From a virus, in the IMG/VR virus record IMGVR_UViG_3300020395_000063, positions 1 to 30,462 of that record: a stretch of 30,462 bases of DNA. The stretch is one strand, 5' to 3'. The position numbers and the translations under genes are program-made. Every line of letters starts with the position of its first letter. Within the stretch, counting starts at the first letter, position 1. Below, one piece after another: positions 1-12,000 of this stretch. Below the pieces are notes generated by a model, which saw only the letters and a list, made by a program, of their open reading frames with translations, was not told where the DNA came from and ran no database searches.

Positions 1-3000
1 TTTCCTGATCAATACGGTCTTTTTAAGATTGATGATGAAATTATTACATATACTGGATTAACAACCAATAGTTTTACTGGATGTATTCGTGGATTTAGTG
101 GAATAACAACATATCATCAAGAAAATAATCCAGGAGAATTAGTATTTACATCAAGTGACGAATCTACTCATCTTGAAAATTCACGTGTTCAAAATTTAAG
201 TGCTTTATTTTTAAAAGAATTTTACAATAAAATTAAATTTTCTCTTACACCTGGTTTAGAAAATAGTGAGTTTGTTCCTCAATTAAATGTTAATAATTTT
301 GTAAAAGAAGCAAGAAGTTTTTATGAATCAAAGGGAACAGAAGAATCATTTAGAATCCTTTTCCAAGTATTATATGGTGTTGATCCAAAAGTTATTGATC
401 TTGAAGAATATCTAGTTAAACCATCTTCTGCAAAATATGTTAGAAGAGAAAGAATAATTGCTGAAAATTTATCAGGAGATCCTCTCAAATTAAGAGGACA
501 AACGATAACAAAAACTACAGATTCGTTTACATCTGCATCAATATCTGAAGTTGAATATATTAGCGGTATTTCTTCAACAACTTATTATTATTCTTTAGAT
601 GCTTTTATTGGATATGATGATGAAGAATATATTACTGGTACCTTTGATGTTCCAGGAAAAACAAAAGCTATAGGTGAGGTATCTATTGGTTCTTCTGTAA
701 TAACTGTAGATTCTACTGTTGGATTTGGAGCTACTGGTACTTTAGTTTCTGGTATTAATACACATATTGATTATACTGATAAAACTATCAACCAATTTTT
801 AAATTGTACTTGGGATAATCAAAATACATCTGGAATTATTACAAGTACTAATGATATTAGATCCAATGATACGATTATTGGTTATGAAAATGGTGATATA
901 TCTAAACCTGTTGAATTAAGAATAACTGGAGTTCTTGCAGAATTTATTCCTGATGATAATACTAATTTAGTTATAGAAGGTGAAAGAATTCTTGTTAAGA
1001 GTTTAGGTGAGAATATAGAAAATCCAAGTACAAATAAAACTAATAAAGAAGTTCATTTTAATTCTTGGATTTATAATAGTGCTGCCAGTTATGAATGTAC
1101 AGATAAGGTTACTGGTTCATCTGCATTTAATAATTCGACATTACCTTTAAAATCATTTATTGATAGAAGTAGTCTTAAAGTAGGAGATACTGTTGAAATT
1201 TTATATAGAACATCCAATGAACTTGATTTCAAACAAGTAAAACCACTAGAAAATGGAGATACTACAGCTAAAATTCTAAGTATTGATACAGTTAATAATC
1301 AAATCACATTAGATAAAGCATTAGTCGCTGATATTAATAAATTTTATAATGTAAGAAGAGTTTTAAGTAAGGCTAATAGTAAGCAAGATGTTGGTGCTCC
1401 AATTAAATATGGAAATAATACTTTAACTGTAGATATTCAAAATACTTATAATGAAGCAGATGAGAATATTTACGTTGCATCTAACTCATTACCATCATAT
1501 GAGATTGAAAAAAATATTTCTGAAATTGAGATTACCTCTGTAACCGCCTCAGGTGCCTCTCCTTCGATTCAAGGTTATGATGCTGCAAATACATCATATA
1601 GTATATTATCCTTCCCTGAACAGGTTCCTTTCGTTACTGGAGATGCAGTTGTTTATACTAAACCAACAGATGCTGTAGGTATTTTAACTGAGGGAGTATA
1701 TTATGTTGAAAATTTATCAGAAACAAATAAAATTAAACTATATCCAGATCAAGCCTTTGTTGATTCTGGTATAGGAACTATAGGATTTTTAAATGCTATT
1801 GGTTTTGGAAATTTACCATCTGGAATAACTACTGATTCTACTCACAAATTTACATTATTAAAACATCATCATAAAGAAATAGATGCACAAAGATTACTTA
1901 AAAAATATCCTCTAACTAGAGATTTAAAATCATCAGAGTCTACTGAAACTACTTCTGGACCTATTGGAATGCTAATTAATGGTGTTCAGATAGAAGATTC
2001 TAAGTCTGAGGATGGTATTTTTTATGGGCCTATTGATGATATTAAAATTGCTACAGGTGGACATGATTATGATGTAATTAATCCACCAAATATTACTATT
2101 GGTACAGGTGTTGGAACTACCGCATTAGCAACTGCAGTAGTTAGAGGTGATATTAAAAAAATACAAATAGATCCTCAAGATTTTGATGTTGATGAGGTTC
2201 GCTCAGTTCAAATAGCAGGTGGTAATGCAAAGGATGTTATTTTAACTCCTGTTGTTAAAAAAAGAAATAGAGAATTAGAATTTGATGGTAGACTTATTAA
2301 TAATGGTGGTGACGTTGATTCAGTTAATGAAACTTTAAAATTTAGTCAAACTAATCATAATTTACGTAGTGGAGATGTTATTGTTTATAACAATAATGGA
2401 TTCCCAAATTTAGGTATTGGAACCTTTAATGGTAGTAATCTTGCAGATTATGAAACTTTAGATAATGGTTCATCTTATTGGGTACAATCATTAGGAATTA
2501 GTAGTGTATATCTTTATAGAAGTGAGAAGGATTATACAGCAGGTATTAATACTGTAGGATTTACTGCTATAGCCAAAGAAGGTATACACAAATTCAGATT
2601 AAAACATGCTAAAAATACATTAACATCTGTAGATATTATAAATGGTGGTACATTTGAAAATAGACAAGTTTCTATTTCTGCAGTTGGTATTTCTACAGTT
2701 AATTCAACCTTTACATTTAAAAATCATGGATTTTCTGATGGAGAATTAGTAGATTATAAAACTACTGGTACATCTATTGGAATATCTACTGATGGTACTG
2801 GAATACAGTATAAAATTATTAAAATAGATGATGATTCTTTTAGAGTTGCTAATGCTGGAGTAGGTGGTACATTAACATCTGATTATATAACAAATAATTA
2901 TTCTAGTTTTACTAATAAAGGAACTGGATATCAAATAATAAAATATCCAGACATTACAGTTTCTATAGATGCAGCATATAGAGTCGCAACATCAGATAAA

Positions 3001-6000
3001 ATAAATTTAACTCCTATTATTTCTGGTAAAATAGTAGATACTATTTTATATGAGAAAGGAACTGGATATGGAACTACTGATGTTATAAATTATGAAAATT
3101 CTCCCAATGTAATTATAAAAAATGGTATTAGTAGGAATACTAAACTTATTCAACCAGCATTAAGACCAATAGTTGCTTCTGCAAGTACCTTAACAACTGA
3201 TTTAAGTGGAGAAATAATAGGAGTTCAGATTAATAGTGGTGGGGATGAATATTTTAGTACACCTGAACTAATTGTTGAAGGAGATGGTTTTTCTGCAGAA
3301 TTAAGAGCTGTTATTGATAAAGATACAACTTCATCAACTTATAATAGAATAATTGATGTTAAAATACTTAATAGAGGTACAGGATATACTCAAGATAAAA
3401 CAACAATTAAAGTTGTTCCTGCAGGAAGTGGTGCTATTTTTGATGCTTTTATTAGAAAGTTAAATTTAAATAGCATACAAAATGATGCTCCATATTCTTC
3501 AAAATATACTTATGAATTATTATCTCCATCAAGATATGGATTAAGATATTCTTTAGTTGGATATTCTACTGATATTGGATATAATAATTTTAATGATACT
3601 GGAGCATCTCATTCACCAATTATTGGATGGGCATATGATGGAAATCCGATTTATGGCCCATGGGGATATACTGATCCTTTAAATTCAGACTCAGATATAA
3701 AAATATTAGATACTGGATATAATGCTTCTGTTTCTAATATAGAAGATAGACCACCTTCTTTCAGTGCAGGATTTTTTGCACAAGATTTTGTTTATAGTTC
3801 TGGAGATTTAGATATTCATAATGGAAGATATTGTAAAACCCCAGAATATCCTGATGGAACATATGCATATTTTGTCGGTGTCACTACTAATTTTGCTACA
3901 GGAAAATTAATTCCAAAATATCCATATTTTATTGGGGATAGTTATAAATCTAATCCAACAGTAGTTGATGAAGTAAGTAAAATAAATCAAGATTATGATT
4001 TTAATAATTCAAATTTAATCAGAAATAGTTTCCCATATAAAGTTTCTGAAAATTTTGCTAATAATGATTATATTATAAACTCTGACAGTATTCAACAACA
4101 ATTAACTACTGTCGATTCAGTAACACAAGGAACTGTTGAATCATTACAAGTTATTAATTCTGGAGACAATTATAAAGTAGGAGATGATTTAACTTTTGAT
4201 AATGATGGAACTAATGGAAGTGGATTAAGTGCTTTTGTTGATTCTATACAAGGTAAGTCAATTCAAGAAATTAACACTACTTATAGTGTATATGATAATG
4301 TAGATATTATTTGGAAAGATTCAAATACAGTATCTGCATATATTTCAACCTCACATAGTTTATTAAATGGTGATAATGTAGTAATTTCTGGAGTAACTAC
4401 TAGTGCTATTAAAGGACTTACAGGATCCCATAGAATAGGGGTTACAACTACAAATACAGTTCTCTATAAAGAAGTTGCTGTAAATCATTCAGTTGGAGTT
4501 ATAACTGATATTTTTGTTGGAAGAATACCAGAATTAATTTCTATTGGTAGTAGTATTGGTATAGGTACTGAAAATCTAGAAGTTATTAATAAATTTGAAG
4601 ATAGAAATATATTAAGAGTTAGAAGAGGAGTTGTTGGAACTGCACATACAGTTTCAAGTCTTGTAAATTTAATTCCTAGTTTTGTTGATATACCGTTAAA
4701 GGTTGATTATTTTGAGTCTCAACTTGATGATATAGTTTATTTTAACCCTAGAGAAGCAATTGGAATATGTACGATAGTAGGTTTATCTTCAAGTGTAAAT
4801 GTATCTGTTGGAGATACTGTAAATTCAGTTGATGTTCCTTGTCAATCAATTTATCTACCCAATCATCCATTTAAAAAGAATCAGCAAATAACTTTAAATA
4901 TTCCTTCAACTGGTTCAAATATTGCAGTATCTACTGATGGAACGGTTCCTGGTGGATATAGTTTAACGAATAATACAAATTTATATGTTATCAATAAATC
5001 TTCTGATTATATTGGAGTTACAAGTGAATTACAATCATCTGTTGGTACTGGAAATACTACAGAAAATGGATTATTCTTCTTAGGTAATGGTGCTTATAAT
5101 TTTGAGTATTCTTTCCAATCTAATTTTAGTCAGGTACAAGCAGATATTGAAACAATTAGTGCAAAAGTTGCTCTCACGACTTCACATACTTTACCAGAAC
5201 AGACTATTGTTGATTTGATAGTAGAACCTACTCAATCTGTTGGTATTGCTACTACAGGTTCTTATATTTCTTTACTTTATAACTCTTCTATAGAAAAATT
5301 AGTAATTAATCCTATTAGTTTTACATCAGGAATTAATACTGTTACGGATTCTATAACACTTACTTCGCATGGATTAAAGACTGGAGATAAAGTATATTAT
5401 AGTGGAGATGCAAGTATTACTGATATTTCTCAAGTTACTCGTGGATATTTTGTTTATAGAATAGATGATAATAATATTCAATTATGTAAAACATATAAAG
5501 ATTCTACTGTTTATCCTCCAATAAACGTAGATTTTACAACAACAGGATCAAATAATACAATATCATTAATAAATCCTCCAATTTCTATTATAAAAAATAA
5601 TAGTCTTGTATTTGATGTTAAAGATTCAAGTTTATCTGGATATAATTTAAAATTCTATCTTGATAATGAATTTAAAAATGAATTTGTATCTACAGGATCT
5701 ACTAGTCTTACTTCTGTCACAAGTGAAGGAACTATAGGTGGTGGAACAACAGCTACTGTAACTTTAAATTATTCCGAATTTAATCCTTCAGTTTTATATT
5801 ATAATCTTGAAAAATCAGGATTTATAAGCACATCTGATATTGATGTTGTAAATGGATCTAAAGTATATTACGATACTCATGAGTATTCTGAATATAATGG
5901 AAGATATTCTATTATTGGTGTAGGTGATACTAGTTTTAATATTTTATTAAGGAATAAACCAAACGTACTTAAATATGCAGCTGCTGAAGATCAAGGAAAT

Positions 6001-9000
6001 TCCTTTAAAACTGGTATAGGAACCATAAGATATACAACAAAATCAACTTATGATATCGGTCCAGTAGAAAATATTGGTATTAATTTTGGTGGATTAGGAT
6101 ATAAAAAGTTACCAGAATTTGTAAGTATTGCTTCTACTCAAGGAACTAATGCTCAGATTTTACCAAGATCTACAACTGCAAATAAAATTAAAGAAGCAAC
6201 AATTAATAATATTGGATTTGAATATCCTTCAGATAAAACTTTATTACCAATAGCACAATTATCACCTGTAATTTCTTTAAGAGATTATAATGTTGTTAAA
6301 TCTATTGAAATTCTTGATGGTGGACGGGATTATCAAACTGATCCTACATTACTTATTATTGATGCTAATACTAGAAAACCTAATTTTAGTGGATCTATAA
6401 TAGCATCAGTTAGTGAATCTACTCAAGCAATTGAGTCGATAAACATTGTATCTGAACCTAAAGGTATAGATGTTGCTGAAGCAATATCTCTTGATAATAC
6501 TAATGGTATTACAGTTACTACAGTTTCGGTTGCATCTACTGTTGTTACAGATACAAATAGTGGAGTTGTTACGTGTACATTATCAACACCTATTGTTGGA
6601 TTTGCAACAGATCCTTTTGTTGTTGGTGATACATTCTTCCTAGAAAATGTAGAAAATGAATGGGAAGGAGATACTATTAATTCTGCAAATAATGGATACA
6701 GTTTCTACACAATAACAAATACTTATGATACTAAACCATCTTTAGGAAATAATCCATTTAAGTTTGAGTTTAATTTACTTGGAATATGTACTAATCCTGG
6801 ACTTGCTAAAACTACCCAAACATTTGCCTCTGTTGTAAATTACAATAAGTATCCTAAATTTAAAATTACACAAGAAGCAGCATCTTTCTCTGTAAATGAA
6901 AGAGTTTTAGTGTATGATGGTGAAGAATTTAGAGAAAGAAATTTAATTATTGATAAGATTGGTAATGATTATATTAAAATACTTGGTAAGTATCAATTAA
7001 AAGTAAATGATATAATTAAAGGTTCTTATACTGGTTCTATTGCTACTATCAATCAATTAAGTCCTAATACAGGTAAATTTAAAGTTGATTATTCATCAAG
7101 AAGAGAAATAGGATGGATTGATAATATTGGTAAATTAAATGAGGATTATCAAGTTATTCCTGATAATGATTATTATCAAACTTTATCATATACAGTTAAG
7201 AGTCCAGTTGAGTATCAAAAATTATTAGATCCAGTAAATAGTTTGGTTCATACTAGTGGACTTAAGAATTTTGCTGATACTACTATTACTCAAGTATCAC
7301 CAAAAATTGGTATTGGTAGTGTTGATGTAACAACAATTAATCGTGATTTATCTTCTACTGAAAATAGAATAGATGCTATTAATAATTTTGATTTAGTAAG
7401 AGATGACTCTATACTCACGAACCCACAAAGATCAAAATATATTCAATTTAGAAATAGAGAACTTGTAAATTACTTCAAATGTTTAACTAATAGAGTTTTA
7501 GATATAGACAATATTAGTCCTTTATTCTCTAATGCATCTAATAATATTAAAACTGATGGATCATTATCTTTAGTAAATCCATATGGTAGATTTTTAGTAC
7601 AAGCAAGAAATCCATCAACTTCTGCTATACAATTTACTGAAGTACTTACTTCAATAGATTATATTAATAAAAACATCTATACTATACAAAAAGGTGTTTT
7701 AGGTGCTGGTGGAACAACAGCTAATTATTCAGAATTAGTTAATATTGAAGGAGATAAAAATGAAGTTGATGTATATTCATTAAAATTTAATCCAGTTGAT
7801 ATTTACGATGCAGATCTTGATATTAAAGTCTTTGAGAATACTTTTAGTAGTGCAACTGGTGTTGGTACTGATACTTCTCTTGGATTTGTATCATTAACTG
7901 GAATTAATAATAATGCTGGTTCTTCATCATCTATTTCTTTAGTATCTTCTAATATTAGTGATATAGAATCTTATTTTGCAAGTATTGAGGTTAGAGATAA
8001 TTTTGCAAATGAAACAAATATTTTTGACTTCTATGTAACTCATGATGGAACAAATTCATATGTTGCTAACTATTCATTCGAAACCAATACTTCTAACTTT
8101 ATAGGAACATTTACATCACAAATTGATTCTAATATTTTATCATTAAATTATGAGAATGATAGATCTAACAATGTTTCTGTTCAATCTAGAGTTGTTGGAT
8201 TTGGAACTACTGCAGCAGGTATTGGTACATATAGATTTAAGACAACTGCTCAACCAGATGGTTCAGAAAATTCTTTAAGAATACAATCTTCATACTCAAA
8301 TGTTTCTACATCTTCTACAATATTAGAATTTAATAAGACTAAAGTTTCTAGTGTTAAGAATATTATAAGAGCTTCTATTGGAAATACTAGTGCTATTCAT
8401 CAAATAATGATGGCACATGATGGAACTGATGCATATATTGTACAATATCCATTTATATCTATCGGAAGTACTTCTGGAATTGGAACATTTACTTCTCAGT
8501 TAAATGGATCTGATTTTGAATTAGTATTCCATCCTGATATATCAGGAACTATACAAATTCAATCTTACAGTGAAGTATTTAATACTGACATTGATTTAAT
8601 TAATATACCTTCTGATCTTACTTATGGTGCTGCAGTTGACTCTCAATCATTAGTGCAATATGATTCATTAAACGGTGATAGAGCTGATAGTAAGTCATTT
8701 AAGTTAAGACATAACAATATTCCAATTTTTGGAAGGTATATTGATCCACAAGTTGGTATTGCATTAACTTCAGGTATAGTTACAATTGAAAATCATTTCT
8801 TTAATGATAAAGAAAGAATAATTTATACTCCTGGTTCTTCAATTGAAGGGGTTGGAATTGCATCAATTCAAACTGATGGCAATCCTTTACCAAGTGAGTT
8901 ATATGTGATAAAGATAGATGATAACCAATTTAATGTAGCTCTTTCTCAAGCAGATGCTAATGCTGGAATTAGTACTACATTTACAAGTTTTGGAACAGGT

Positions 9001-12000
9001 AATTATCATCTATTTGAGATGTTTAAGAAGAATGAAAAGAGTTTAATTACATTAGATAATGTAATTCAGACACCACTTTCATATACTCCAGTAACTACTA
9101 CTTTATCTAATAATGTAAGTGGACAAGTATCAATATCTACAACAGTATTGGGTATTGCTGGAATATCTTCTATTATTTTAAATGATATTTTAAAAATAGG
9201 TGAAGAATATGTAAAAGTTAATAATGTTGGATATGCAGTAACAAATGTTGGACCAGTAGGTGTAGATACTGGAACTATACCAATGATTGAAGTTGAGAGA
9301 GGATTTGTTGGTTCTTCTGCTACAACTCATACTGATGCAGATACTGTAAGATTGTATAAGGGTGGATTTAATATTGTTGGAGATAGTATTTACTTTAGTG
9401 AAGCACCAAGAGGTACTAATGTAACAGAAAAAACAGAATCTAATCGTGATGCTGGTAGATCTGACTTTAGTGGAAGAGTTTATTTGAGAAATGATTATTC
9501 TACTAATGCAGTGTTTGACGATGTTTCAACTGATTTTACTGGAGTTGGTAGAACATTTACAACTACTATAGGTGGTGCTAATACTATTGGACTTTCTACT
9601 GGTAGTAGTCTTGTGGTTATTAATGGTATTTTCCAAAATCCAACTACAGAAACCAATCTTTCAAATAATTATACTCTTGATGGTAATGATGCTCTTGGAA
9701 TTACAAGTTTTGTATTCTCTGGTATTACTTCTGCAAACGGTAGTGTAATTATAAGTGAAGATGATATAAATCAAAATCAACTACCTAGAAGAGGTGATAT
9801 TATCTCTATTGGTTCTAGTGGTGGACTTGGTATAGCACCTTTAGTCGGGGCATCAGTTACTGCAGTTTTAGCAGGTGCTGGACAATCTATTGTTTCTGTT
9901 GGACTTGGTACTACTGATTTCCACGGTTCTGGATATAATACGGGTGGAACAATTGCTATTGGTGTAACTGATATAGCATATGAGCATAGATTTGTAAGTG
10001 CTGGTATTAACTCACTTACTGCAAATGCAGGTGGACCATTTACTGTTACTGATGCAACATTTGATTCATCCAGTGGAGTTATGGTATTAACAATACCTGG
10101 ACATGGATTAACAATATCTAATACTGTTGGTATTGTAACTAGTTCAATTGGATTTACTTGTGAAAGTGATAATTACACTACTACAAAGTTATATCCTCGT
10201 TTAACTGATCCTGCTCATAATGCAACATTAGCGATTACAGCAGTCACTACCGATACAATTACAGTTGGTGTTGGATCTGCTGGAGGAAGTGGTACTGGGG
10301 CGGTTATAACCGCTACTGTGGTTGATTATAATGAGCATACATTCGTAAGTGCTGTTGGTAGTGGTATTACAGCAAATGCTGGAGGACCTTTCACAGCAAA
10401 TGCTGCAGATTACGATCCTGTAAGTGGAATATTAACTGTTACAACAACTGCTACTCATGGATTTACTTCAGCAGGTTTCCAAACTGCAACAAATGCAATT
10501 TATAATCCTGTAGTTGGTATTGTAACTATTATTACTACAGGTAATCATGGATATAGTAATGGTGATTATATTAAACTTGCTGAGAATTCATTAACATTCA
10601 CCTGTGCTAAAGATGGTAATCAAACTAATCATTCATACCCAAGAAGAACTGATCCAATCTTTAATAAGTGGATACAGATTGAAGATGTAACTTCTAATAC
10701 TTTTGAAATTCAAGTTTTAGATTCTACACCATCTACTGATGTTAGTGCACATACATACGTTTCTGCAGCAGCTAGTGGTATACAGAAGGCAAATAATACT
10801 GTTGGAATAGGTACAAGTACATTAACATTTACTTGTGCACAGGATATGCACACTACTACTCATTCATATCCAAGACCTGTAAAATTATTGGGTAGTGTAT
10901 CTGATCCTGCTCATAATGCTACTTTAGGTATTGAAGAGGTTTTATCTACAACTCAATTTACAGTAAATGTTGGTAGATCTCCTGCTGGAACTGGTGGAGC
11001 ATTGAAATTTACTGTTGGTGCAGGTGGAACAGGATATATTAATCCAAGAATTCTTCCACCATCTCCATCATATAATAATCTTCCAATACAAGGTATTTCT
11101 AGATTAGGTTTGGGTCCAACTACAGATACTGGACGTGGATTGACTGTTAATGTTGATGTCGCAGCAGCAGCTACTACTGGAATTGGTTCTAATTTATATG
11201 AAGTAAGTCAATTTGACTTCCCAACAAAAGGAACTTCATTTAGAAAAGGAGATGTTTTCAGACCTGTCGGATTAGTAACTGATAGATTAGTTTATGAACC
11301 ATCAACTGATTTCAGATTTACTGTAAATGAAGTATTTACTGATGCTTTTGGTTCTTGGAATGTTGGAGAATTTGATTTTATTGATTCTATTGAAAACTTA
11401 CAGAATGGTGAAAGAAAGAGATTCCCATTGAAATTTAATGGTGAATTAGTAGCATTTAGAGCAGATCCATCTTCTTCTATAGATGTTAATAATTTATTAT
11501 TAATTTTCGTTAATGGTGTTTTACAAGAACCTGAATTTGCATATTCTTTCTATGGTGGAACAAGTTTTATATTTACTGAAGCACCTGATGAGAATGACAA
11601 AGTAACAATTTTCTTCTATAAAGGATCTAATGATGATATTTCATTCACTGATATAACAGAAACTGTTAAAGAAGGTGATGAAGTTCAAATAATGAAGAGA
11701 AATGGAGTAGATGAATCCGTAACTCAGAATAAGAGAACTATTGTCGGAATAACAACTTCAGATGTAATCGAAACCAATTTATATTATAAGCAAGGAATAG
11801 ATGAAAACACTTATCGTCCTTTAAAATGGATTAAGCAAAAAACTGATAAAGTTATTAATGGAAATATAATTTATAAGTCAAGACTTCAAATTGAACCATT
11901 AATTTATCCAAATGCAGGAATAATTTCCGATATTCAATCTACAGATGATATTTTATATGTTGATTCTGTTGATTTATTTGAATATGATTCTCCAGTCAAT

